Shown here piece after piece: positions 1 to 6,007 of a stretch of DNA of 10,153 bases (position 1 is the stretch's first letter; every line of letters starts with the position of its first letter). Source of the stretch: CAZMGG01 sp964565715 (GTDB taxonomy: Bacteria; Planctomycetota; UBA1135; UBA2386); the NCBI GenBank assembly GCA_964565715.1, contig CAZMGG010000177.1, positions 1 to 10,153 of the forward strand, read 5' to 3'. The notes beneath the pieces are model-generated. The model ran no database searches, was not told the origin of the DNA, and worked only from the letters and a program-made list of their open reading frames with translations. A program made the position numbers and the translations under genes.

Positions 1-590
1 ACGTGCAGGCGGCCGGCGGTGTCGAGGATCACCACGTCGAACATGCCGGCCTTCGCCGCGGCGATGCCGCGCTGGCACACCTCGGGCGGCCGGCCGGCGG
101 TGCCCTCGGCGTGCACGGCGATGCCGAGCTGGCGGCCCAGGGTCTGCAGCTGCTCGACGGCGGCGGGGCGCTGCAGGTCGGCGGCCACCAGCAGCGGCTT
201 CTTCTTCTTGTGCTGCCTCAGCCACAGCGCCAGCTTGCCGCAGGTGGTCGTCTTGCCGCTGCCCTGCAGGCCGCACATCATCAGGATCAACGGCCCCTGG
301 CCAGCCACCGGCAGTTCGGCCTGCTGGCCGCCCAGCAGCTCGGTCAGCGCGTCGTGGAACACCTTGACGAACTGCTGGCCGGGGTCGACCGCCTTGATCA
401 CGTCCTGGCCCACCGCGCGGGCCTTGACGTCGGCCACGAAGTCCTTGGCGACCTGGTAGTTGACGTCGGCCTCGAGCAGCGCCTGCCGGACCGCGCGGAT
501 GCCGTCGTCGACGTTCTGCTCGGTGAGCACCTTCTTGCCCACCAGGGCGCGATAGGCGCTGCCGAGGGCGCCGGCCAGGGAGTCGAACAT
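1..590 (-). CDS. ffh: Signal recognition particle GTPase Ffh (SRP54), N-terminal part, cut by the window edge
   Basis: The first 196 codons of Ffh, the GTPase that binds SRP RNA and signal sequences and delivers nascent membrane proteins to FtsY. It starts at ATG 590-588 with MFDSLAGALGSAYRALVGKK, the typical Ffh opening, and continues with the four-helix N domain (about residues 1-90, including ALLEADVNYQV). The G domain follows: P-loop GLQGSGKTT at 107-115, the DLQRPAA motif at 138-144 and G3 DTAGR at 190-194. The frame is open to base 1, so the rest of the G domain and the methionine-rich M domain lie outside. There is no long acidic N-terminal extension as in many FtsY, and the GLQGSGKTTT/RPAA combination is that of Ffh rather than FlhF. 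No Shine-Dalgarno (SD) site precedes the ATG; a promoter-like pair abuts it. The lipoprotein gene diverges from it across 122 nt. Identity is very secure. Confidence 0.96.
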   Translation of the reverse strand, partial: MFDSLAGALGSAYRALVGKKVLTEQNVDDGIRAVRQALLEADVNYQVAKDFVADVKARAVGQDVIKAVDPGQQFVKVFHDALTELLGGQQAELPVAGQGPLILMMCGLQGSGKTTTCGKLALWLRQHKKKKPLLVAADLQRPAAVEQLQTLGRQLGIAVHAEGTAGRPPEVCQRGIAAAKAGMFDVVILDTAGRLH

Positions 591-597
591 GGCCGGC

Positions 598-626
598 AGG
601 ATCGGCCGCTCCGCCACCGGGGTCAA
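598..626 (-). promoter_or_regulatory. Candidate leaderless promoter of ffh
   Basis: On the minus strand TTGACC (621-626) is followed after exactly 17 nt by GATCCT (598-603), which keeps the key A2 and T6 of a -10 hexamer. Seven nt then lead to the ffh ATG at 590. Transcription would start at or next to the A of the ATG, giving an mRNA with no leader, in line with the lack of an SD site. Three other genes here show the same spacing. Alone it would be weak; the recurrence raises confidence. Confidence 0.45.
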
Positions 627-703
627 GGCCGAGGGGAATACGGCGACGGCCGTTTCCGTCTACGCTGCCACCCCGGGCGCCCTGGCCGCGCCCCACGAAC
701 CCC

Positions 704-707
704 GAGG
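704..707 (+). promoter_or_regulatory. Ribosome binding site of the lipoprotein gene
   Basis: GAGG lies 5 nt before ATG 713-715, an acceptable SD spacing, and supports this start. No convincing -35/-10 pair is visible between it and ffh; TACGCT at 661-666 has -10-like A2 and T6 but no partner -35. Confidence 0.55.
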
Positions 708-712
708 TACCC

Positions 713-1297
713 ATGAGGCGAACGCTCCTGCCGCTGCTGCTCTGCCTGCCGATCGGCGCCTGCGCCATCCACACGAAGTCGAGCGACGCGTCGCTCGGCG
801 CCTATCCGGAGCTGCAGAAGGCCCTCAACGACTTCCAGGCCCAGCAGGGCCAGTTCCTGGCGCAGAACCCGATCCCGCAGGTCTTCGACTTCGCCGACGC
901 GGGCCGGGTCACGATCCGCGACATCTCGCTCGACGGCTATCCGGGCAGCGCCTACGTGCGGGCCCGCTTCCTGTACCAGAACACCACCGGCCGGCCGGTC
1001 AACCGCGCCTGGGTCAGCCTGGACGTGCTGGACGCCGAGGACCGGCTGGTGGCGAGCCAGGTCAGCGTCGTCATCGTCTGGGCGGCGCCGATGCCGATCG
1101 CCAGCAACTCGTTCTACGCCGACGAACTGCGCACCCGCACCCGCGATGCGCACCTGCAGCCCGGCTGGAAGTGGCGCGTGTCGTGCGTCGCCGAGTTCGA
1201 GGATCCGGCCGACGCCGGCGTCAACGCCACCCGGCCGCCGGACCCGCCGGCGATCCAGCGGGCGAAGCTGCCGGTCCGGATCGGCTGGGACTGGTAG
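713..1297 (+). CDS. Small predicted lipoprotein of unknown function
   Basis: A 194-residue protein I cannot place in a named family. The N terminus is a lipoprotein signal: MRR, a leucine-rich stretch (5-14), then a lipobox IGAC ending at Cys17, so it should be lipidated and anchored to a membrane facing the periplasm or outside. A short low-complexity stretch rich in Gln and Ala (about 33-52) precedes a roughly 100-residue beta-rich domain (about 64-162): VTIRDISL, then YVRARFLYQNTTGRPVNRAWV, then a hydrophobic VSVVIVW strand and a final LQPGWKWRVSCVAEF strand. This strand order resembles Ig-like FxLYD or YcfL-type lipoprotein domains, but that is fold-level resemblance only. The C terminus (168-194) is Pro-rich and ends GWDW. 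It diverges from ffh and converges on the arylsulfotransferase-like gene, 6 nt apart; no terminator hairpin is visible between the stops. Confidence 0.8.
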   Translation: MRRTLLPLLLCLPIGACAIHTKSSDASLGAYPELQKALNDFQAQQGQFLAQNPIPQVFDFADAGRVTIRDISLDGYPGSAYVRARFLYQNTTGRPVNRAWVSLDVLDAEDRLVASQVSVVIVWAAPMPIASNSFYADELRTRTRDAHLQPGWKWRVSCVAEFEDPADAGVNATRPPDPPAIQRAKLPVRIGWDW

Positions 1298-1303
1298 CGG
1301 CGC

Positions 1304-2932
1304 TCAGGGGCCGATGCCGACCCGCACGGCGTTGGTCGCGGCCCGCGGCAGCAGCGACGGATCGAACAGCACCGCCGCGAAGTCCATCGCCAGGCCCACC
1401 AGCGGCGGCGGCACCTGGCCCGGCTGCAGCAGCAGTCCGGCGGTCGCCCGGCCGAGCGGATCCAGGGTGCCCAGCGTGTTGACGAACGGGCCGGAGTTGG
1501 CGAGGCCCAGCGACGAGGCGAACAGGAAGTCGTTGTTCAGCGGGATGTGCAGGCCGCTCCAGGGAAGCCCCGGCGTGGTGCCCGACGCCGAGCCCAGCAC
1601 GAAGTAGAAGTAGCCGCCCGCCGGCGCGCCGGCGATCAGGTCGAGGTCGGCACGGCCGCCGGCGCCGGCCGGCAGCAGCGCCGTCGACGCCCACAGCAGC
1701 CGGTCGACGTAGTGGACCTGGAAGATCGGCTGGGTCAGGCCCGGCGGGGCGTACAGCCACACCAGCGCACCGGCGTGGTCGACCTCGAACATGCCGCCCT
1801 GGGAGCCGCTGGCCACCAGCGTGTTGCCGTTCGGCAGCCGCTGCGCCGACGACACGAACGACGAGAAGAACTGCGGCGTGCTGAACTGCCAGAGCGGCCC
1901 GGCCGGGCCGTAACGGCCGTTGCCGCCCAGCACCAGGTTGCCGACCTGGTCCAGCGGCAGGGCGATCTCGAACACCGCCGACTGGTTCGGCTGCCACTGG
2001 TTGTTGAAGATGGTCAGGTTGCCGGCGCCGGGGTGGCCCGGCGGGACGAAGCGTGGGTCGTGCTGCAGCACCAGCTGCCGGTCGGCGACGGTGCCGGCCC
2101 GGTATGCCTCCGGATTGCCCCAGCGGTAGAGCAGTTCGCCGCCGCGGCCCCAGCGGCCGCCGCTGCTGCCCGCCGCCGCCGCCGTCGAGGTGCTGTGATC
2201 GAGGATCCAGACCTCGTGCTGGTGCCGCGCGCTGAGCACGATCCAGTCGTGGATCGGGTCGTGGTCGATGCCGTTGACGTGGTTCCACGCCCCCGCCGAC
2301 CCCATCGGCAGCGGCGTCGGCGGGTAGTTGATGTCGACCCGGCCGATCTGGTTGGCGACCGGCCCGAAGTTGGCAGCGGTCGGATCGAAGTCCTGCACCA
2401 GGTGGTCCCACAGGTGCCACTCCCACACCACCCGACCGCTGGTCGGACCGGTCGGCTCCACCTCCACCACCGAGTCGACGTAGAAGTGGGTGTGCGGCAG
2501 CAGCGCCGGATCGCGCCCGGCGGCGACGGCCTCGGCGGCGGTCTTGAACTCCCAGACGATCAGCAGCACGTTGCCGTTGGCCAGCGGCGCGATGTCGTGG
2601 TGGCTGGTGAAGTCGGCGCCGTGATGCTGGTAGTCCCACAGCACGGTGCCGTCCAGCGCCACCCGTTCGACGCCGCCGGTGGTGCCGGGGATCGTGAACG
2701 CACTGCGCACGGTGGCGCGGAGCAGCGAGCCGTCGGCCAACAGGTAGGCGTTGATGGCAGGGAACCGCCCCGGCCAGACATGCAGCTCGGTGTTGGTGGC
2801 GTCCACCAGCCGGGTCTCGGTGCTGCCCGCCACCTGGTAGAGGCGATGGCCCGGGGCGGGACCCTGGGCGGCAGCGGTGGCGATCAGCAGGAGGGGAAGG
2901 GGGAAGCGGAGGGCGACGGGAGCTGACTTCAC
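1304..2932 (-). CDS. Secreted arylsulfotransferase (ASST)-like beta-propeller protein with a C-terminal module
   Basis: The likely start is GTG 2932-2930, giving 542 aa. It yields a compact Sec signal peptide: VKSAPVALR, hydrophobic FPLPLLLIA, then TAAA before QG (cleavage near residue 22). GTG 2941 works equally well; ATG 3007 would add 25 Arg/Pro-rich residues ahead of the signal. No SD site is seen. Residues about 25-420 have marks of ASST / Arylsulfotran_2 proteins: SHHDIAPLANGNVLL (from 110), WNHVNGIDHD (216-225), SARHQHEVWILD (234-245), YRWGNPE, LQHDPRF (289-295) and SAQRLPNGNTLVASG (362-376). The conserved His residues in HHD, NHVN and QHD would be the active-site candidates. ASST moves sulfate between phenols without PAPS, but many relatives are untested, so the reaction is not claimed. 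Residues about 427-542 form a separate beta-rich module. It lies 121 nt downstream of murA on the same strand and could be read through from it. Confidence 0.82.
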   Translation of the reverse strand: MKSAPVALRFPLPLLLIATAAAQGPAPGHRLYQVAGSTETRLVDATNTELHVWPGRFPAINAYLLADGSLLRATVRSAFTIPGTTGGVERVALDGTVLWDYQHHGADFTSHHDIAPLANGNVLLIVWEFKTAAEAVAAGRDPALLPHTHFYVDSVVEVEPTGPTSGRVVWEWHLWDHLVQDFDPTAANFGPVANQIGRVDINYPPTPLPMGSAGAWNHVNGIDHDPIHDWIVLSARHQHEVWILDHSTSTAAAAGSSGGRWGRGGELLYRWGNPEAYRAGTVADRQLVLQHDPRFVPPGHPGAGNLTIFNNQWQPNQSAVFEIALPLDQVGNLVLGGNGRYGPAGPLWQFSTPQFFSSFVSSAQRLPNGNTLVASGSQGGMFEVDHAGALVWLYAPPGLTQPIFQVHYVDRLLWASTALLPAGAGGRADLDLIAGAPAGGYFYFVLGSASGTTPGLPWSGLHIPLNNDFLFASSLGLANSGPFVNTLGTLDPLGRATAGLLLQPGQVPPPLVGLAMDFAAVLFDPSLLPRAATNAVRVGIGP

Positions 2933-3053
2933 GACGGACACCGGCGGAGCGCCAGGGGCAGCACAGCACCGTACCGCGTTCCGCCGCCGCCGGGGCGGCC
3001 GGCGCACTTTTTCCCGTCGCCCGGCGCCGCCGCCGGCCGCGCCGGCCAGGGCA

Positions 3054-4325
3054 TCAGCCGTCGCTGATCCGCTCGATGTCGGCGCCGATGCCGTGCAGCT
3101 TCTGCTCGATCCGCTCGTAGCCGCGGTCGATGTGGTAGACCCGCCGCACGTCGGTGTGGCCGTCGGCCACCAGCCCCGCCAGCACCAGGCTGGCGCTGGC
3201 CCGCAGGTCGCTGGCCATCACCGGCGCGCCGCGCAGGTGCGGCGTGCCTTCGATGATCGCGCTCGGCCCCTCGCGGCGGATCCGCGCCCCCAGCCGCTGC
3301 AGTTCGGCGGCGTGGATGAAGCGCTCGGGGTAGATCTTCTCGGTGATCACCGACACGCCCTCGGCCCGCGCCATCAGCGCCATGAACTGGGCCTGCAGGT
3401 CGGTCGGGAAGCCCGGATACGGCATCGTGGTGATGTCGACCGCCTTCAGCGCGCCGGTGGCGGTCGGCACGTTGCGGACGTAGTCCTTGCCCATCTCGAT
3501 GCGGGCGCCGGCCGCGCGCAGCCGGTCGAGCAGCGCCAGCAGGTGCATCGGATCGCAGTCGGCGACGCGCACGTCGCTGTTGGTCATCACCGCGCCGCAC
3601 AGGAACGTCCCCGCCTCGATCCGGTCCGGGATCATCGACCACTCGCAGCCGTGCAGCGTCTCGACCCCCTCGATCACCAGCAGATGGCTGCCGATGCCCG
3701 AGATGCGCGCGCCGCAGGCGTTCAGGAAGTGGCAGAGGTCCTCGATCTCGGGCTCCATCGCCGCCGACTCGAGGAACGTGGTGCCCTCGGCCAGCGAAGC
3801 CGCCATCACCACGTTGGCGGTGCCGAGCACCGTGCTGCCGTAGTTGCCGCCGAGGAAGACCACGCCGCCGCGCGGCTTGCCCGAGATCACGACGTTGCCG
3901 TCGCGCATCTCGATGGTGCCGCCGAGGTCCTGCAGCCCCTTCAGGTGCAGGTCCACCGGCCGGTGGCCGAACACGCAGCCGCCGGGATAGCTCACCGCCG
4001 CGCAGCCGCGCCGGGCCCACAGCGGGCCGAGCACGACGAAGCTGGCGCGCATCGTGCGCACCAGGTCGTAGGGCGCGGTGTAGAGCGTCTTGTCCCGGGC
4101 CTCGACCACCAGCGCGCCGTCGTCGCGCCACTCGTGGACGATGCCGAGCCGGCCGAGGATGCGCAGCAGGTTCTGCACGTCGGTGAGACGCGCCACGTTG
4201 CGCAGCACGATCGGCCCGTCGACGAGCAGCGCCGCCGCCAGGATGGGCAACGTCGCGTTCTTGCTGCCTGAGACGCGGACCGAGCCCTCGAGGCCCCGGC
4301 CGCCACGGATGCGGATGCGATCCAC
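3054..4325 (-). CDS. murA: UDP-N-acetylglucosamine 1-carboxyvinyltransferase MurA
   Basis: Transfers enolpyruvate from PEP to UDP-GlcNAc, the first committed, cytoplasmic step of peptidoglycan synthesis. The start is GTG 4325-4323 (423 aa; E. coli MurA is 419). It has a strong SD site and puts the catalytic pair in SGSKN at Lys22/Asn23, the E. coli numbers. Other hallmarks: the active-site loop GGCVFGHRPVD with Cys117 (E. coli Cys115), GFPTDLQAQF with Asp309 (E. coli Asp305), DLRASASLVLAG with Arg375 and HIDRGYERIEQKL with Arg401 (E. coli Arg371 and Arg397). The loop has Cys, not the Asp that confers fosfomycin resistance, so the enzyme should be fosfomycin-sensitive. An in-frame ATG at 4448 would add 41 low-complexity residues and lacks an SD site, so I reject it. 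The gene is complete, with the inverted-repeat domain architecture intact. The ASST-like gene follows 121 nt downstream; no hairpin with a T tract is seen after the stop. Confidence 0.97.
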   Translation of the reverse strand: MDRIRIRGGRGLEGSVRVSGSKNATLPILAAALLVDGPIVLRNVARLTDVQNLLRILGRLGIVHEWRDDGALVVEARDKTLYTAPYDLVRTMRASFVVLGPLWARRGCAAVSYPGGCVFGHRPVDLHLKGLQDLGGTIEMRDGNVVISGKPRGGVVFLGGNYGSTVLGTANVVMAASLAEGTTFLESAAMEPEIEDLCHFLNACGARISGIGSHLLVIEGVETLHGCEWSMIPDRIEAGTFLCGAVMTNSDVRVADCDPMHLLALLDRLRAAGARIEMGKDYVRNVPTATGALKAVDITTMPYPGFPTDLQAQFMALMARAEGVSVITEKIYPERFIHAAELQRLGARIRREGPSAIIEGTPHLRGAPVMASDLRASASLVLAGLVADGHTDVRRVYHIDRGYERIEQKLHGIGADIERISDG

Positions 4326-4333
4326 CTGTCCAA

Positions 4334-4340
4334 CCCCTCC
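4334..4340 (-). promoter_or_regulatory. Strong Shine-Dalgarno site of murA
   Basis: GGAGGGG on the minus strand, 8 nt before GTG 4325. It is the best SD match in the window and decides for this GTG over the in-frame ATG at 4448. Confidence 0.8.
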
Positions 4341-4382
4341 AGTGGCCGGGCATGGAACCGGCCGCCAGCGCGGACCGCCGGG

Positions 4383-4397
4383 ACGGTTTTCCACCGT
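4383..4397 (-). other. Small perfect hairpin in the murA leader
   Basis: The minus strand reads ACGGT-GGAAA-ACCGT, a 5-bp perfect stem with a 5-nt loop, about 60-75 nt before the start codon and within the predicted leader. Its loop overlaps one copy of a 9-bp repeat (CGGTGGAAA on the minus strand, at 4388-4396 and 4435-4443). It may have a role in translation or be chance; no known riboswitch was recognised. Confidence 0.3.
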
Positions 4398-4494
4398 GCC
4401 CGCACGCCCCGCAGAACCACCGCCTGTAGAGAACTTTCCACCGCGCATCCGACGCCCTGACCGAGGCTTCGGACCACCCTGTGGAACGCGGCGG

Positions 4495-4524
4495 ATGCTA
4501 GAACGGGGTGCCGGCCGCTGTCAA
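4495..4524 (-). promoter_or_regulatory. Sigma70-type promoter of murA
   Basis: On the minus strand a perfect TTGACA (4519-4524) is followed by 18 nt and TAGCAT (4495-4500; 4 of 6 matches to TATAAT, with T1, A2 and T6 kept). The start of transcription would be near 4488, giving a leader of about 163 nt before the murA GTG. It is the strongest promoter match seen here and lies in the 277-nt divergent gap between murA and the glycosyltransferase gene. Confidence 0.6.
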
Positions 4525-4566
4525 ACACGATCCGCCGATGGCATCGCCGGTTCCGGCTGTGCGGCG

Positions 4567-4595
4567 TTGCCTCCCGTGGGCCCTGCCGCCATCGT
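4567..4595 (+). promoter_or_regulatory. Candidate leaderless promoter of the glycosyltransferase gene
   Basis: TTGCCT (4567-4572), a 17-nt spacer, then CATCGT (4590-4595; A2, T3 and T6 of a -10), then 7 nt to ATG 4603. This is the same geometry as at ffh. No SD site precedes the ATG. Each hexamer is weak alone; the matching layout is the argument. Confidence 0.4.
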
Positions 4596-4602
4596 CCCGG
4601 CG

Positions 4603-5886
4603 ATGCGCGTCCTGCTCCTCTGCCATGCCCTGCCGCCGGAGTCCGTCGGCGGGGTCGAACAGCACACGGGCGGGCTGGCCAGGGCGCTCGCCGACGCCGG
4701 CTGCGCGGTGACGATCCTGGCCCGCGCCGACGGCCGGCCGCGGCCGCAGGGCGAGATCTTCCCGCAGCACGACGGCAACCCGCGCATCGACCGCATCGCC
4801 TACCGCTGGGAGGGCGTGCGCGACTTCGACGGCATCTACGACGTGCCGGCCCTGGAGCCGGCCTTCGACCGCTGGCTCGCCGAACGCGGCCCGTTCGACG
4901 TGGCCCACGTCCACCACCTCACCGGGCTCAGCACCGGCATGGTCGGCACGCTGCAGGCGCGCGGCATCCCGGTGGTGCTCACCCTGCACGACTACTGGCT
5001 GCTCTGCCCGCGCGGCCAGATGTTCCACCGCACCGGCACGGCATGCGCGCGGATCGAACGGCAGCGCTGCGGCGAGTGCATCGCCGCGACGTTCCCGCAC
5101 TGGTTCCCGCGCGGCGACGGCGCCGATGCGGCCACCGGGCGCCTGCACGAACGGGCCCGCGCGCTCCTGCAACAGGCCGATCGGCTGGTGGTGCCGAGCG
5201 CACGGGCCATGCCGGCCTTCACCGGCTTCGGCGTGCCCGAGGAGCGCTTCACCGTGGTCGAGAACGCCGTCGACACCGAGGCCCTGCGGGCGCTGCCGCC
5301 GGCCCTGGCCGACCAGCCGGCCCTGCGGGTCGGCTACCTCGGCACGCTGCTGCCCAGCAAGGGCCTGCACGTGGTGGTGGCCGCGGTGCAGGCGGTGCAC
5401 GATCGGGCGCCGGGGACGATCCAACTCGACGTGTTCGGCAACGCCGTGCCCTACCACGGCGACGAGGGCTACGTGACCCGCACCTTCGCCGCGCTCCGGC
5501 CCGGCGATCCGGTCCGCTACCACGGCCCCTACCGCGGCCAGGACCTGCCGGGCATCCTGCGCGGGCTGGACCTGGTGACGGCGCCGGCGCTGTGGGCCGA
5601 GGCCTTCGGGCTCACGCCGCGGGAGGCACTGGCCGCCGGCCGGCCGGTGCTGGTGAGCCGGATCGGCGGCCTGCACGACGCGGTGGAAGACGGGGTGCAG
5701 GGGCTGGTCCTGCCGCCGGGCGACGTTCCGGCCTGGAGCGCCGCCCTGCAGGACCTGGCGGTGGACCGGCCCCGGGTCCGCGCCATGGCCCGGGTGACCC
5801 GGGGCCGGGCGCGGGGCTTCCCGGCCATGGCCCAGGACCTGCTGGCGGTCTACCGGGGGGTCCGCGCCGGCCGCCGGCAAGCTTGA
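4603..5886 (+). CDS. GT-B fold glycosyltransferase, family 4 (GT4)
   Basis: A 427-residue retaining-type glycosyltransferase, probably cytoplasmic and moving a sugar from a nucleotide-sugar to a surface glycan or lipid; donor and acceptor cannot be told from sequence. ATG 4603 gives the classical GT4 opening MRVLLLCHALPPESVGGVEQ, with the acceptor-side Gly-rich loop at 14-20. The N-terminal Rossmann half includes DVAHVHHL (99-106) and VVLTLHDYWLLCPRG (124-138). The C-terminal half begins about residue 240 (LRVGYLGTLLPSKGL) and holds the donor-site E-x7-E motif, Glu333 to Glu341, followed by GRPVLVSRIGG. Between the lobes sits a cysteine group, C135, C148, C156 and C159, ending in CGEC, that could bind metal or form disulfides. 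No signal peptide or membrane segment is present. It stands alone on its strand, divergent from murA, so its pathway is not revealed by neighbours. The upstream extension of the frame to 4090 is antisense to murA and is not coding. Confidence 0.9.
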   Translation: MRVLLLCHALPPESVGGVEQHTGGLARALADAGCAVTILARADGRPRPQGEIFPQHDGNPRIDRIAYRWEGVRDFDGIYDVPALEPAFDRWLAERGPFDVAHVHHLTGLSTGMVGTLQARGIPVVLTLHDYWLLCPRGQMFHRTGTACARIERQRCGECIAATFPHWFPRGDGADAATGRLHERARALLQQADRLVVPSARAMPAFTGFGVPEERFTVVENAVDTEALRALPPALADQPALRVGYLGTLLPSKGLHVVVAAVQAVHDRAPGTIQLDVFGNAVPYHGDEGYVTRTFAALRPGDPVRYHGPYRGQDLPGILRGLDLVTAPALWAEAFGLTPREALAAGRPVLVSRIGGLHDAVEDGVQGLVLPPGDVPAWSAALQDLAVDRPRVRAMARVTRGRARGFPAMAQDLLAVYRGVRAGRRQA

Positions 5887-5935
5887 CCGCCCCCGGGGCC
5901 AACCCTACTCTGCCCGCCCTTTCGTTCCGCCCGAT

Positions 5936-5958
5936 CCGCCCGCACCGGCGGCGGGCGG
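5936..5958 (+). terminator. GC-rich stem-loop downstream of the glycosyltransferase gene
   Basis: A perfect 8-bp inverted repeat, CCGCCCGC (5936-5943) and GCGGGCGG (5951-5958), with a 7-nt loop, 50 nt after the stop at 5886. It is followed by TGCATGG, not a T tract, so it is not a classical intrinsic terminator. It could be a U-less terminator, a 3'-end stabiliser, or a structure in the leader of the next gene. GCACCG/CGGTGC (5942-5947 / 5956-5961) gives an alternative stem. Confidence 0.35.
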
Positions 5959-6007
5959 TGCATGGCGGCTGTACCGACCCAGCAGACCTTCGCGGACCCA
6001 TCGCATC

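Noticed and set aside
1..590. FtsY or FlhF instead of Ffh
   Set aside because: The protein begins directly with the Ffh-type N domain and GLQGSGKTTT; there is no acidic FtsY-type A domain and no flagellar context.
1547..2926. A 459-codon open frame on plus opposite the ASST-like gene
   Set aside because: Its translation is His/Arg/Gln-rich low complexity with no recognisable motif, as expected from the antisense of a GC-rich gene; the minus-strand frame has a signal peptide and family motifs.
2983..3012. A plus-strand hairpin (GCCGCC/GGCGGC) followed by TTTTT, like an intrinsic terminator
   Set aside because: The T run is 8 nt past the stem, and no plus-strand gene leads into it; on the murA strand the run is AAAAA, so it cannot end murA transcription by the usual mechanism.
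2877..4271. Long open frame on plus opposite murA, and another on minus at 2929-4353 in a shifted frame
   Set aside because: Both are repetitive Arg/Ala/His or Arg/Pro/Gly translations overlapping murA, whose motifs are unambiguous.
4326..4448. An N-terminal extension of MurA from ATG 4448
   Set aside because: 41 extra low-complexity residues, no SD site, while GTG 4325 has GGAGGGG at 8 nt and gives the family length and Lys22/Asn23 numbering.
4388..4478. Three TTCCAC-type sites between murA and the glycosyltransferase gene, considered as DnaA boxes or an origin
   Set aside because: Each differs from TTWTNCACA at two or more positions, there is no A/T-rich unwinding stretch and no dnaA/dnaN/gyr genes nearby.
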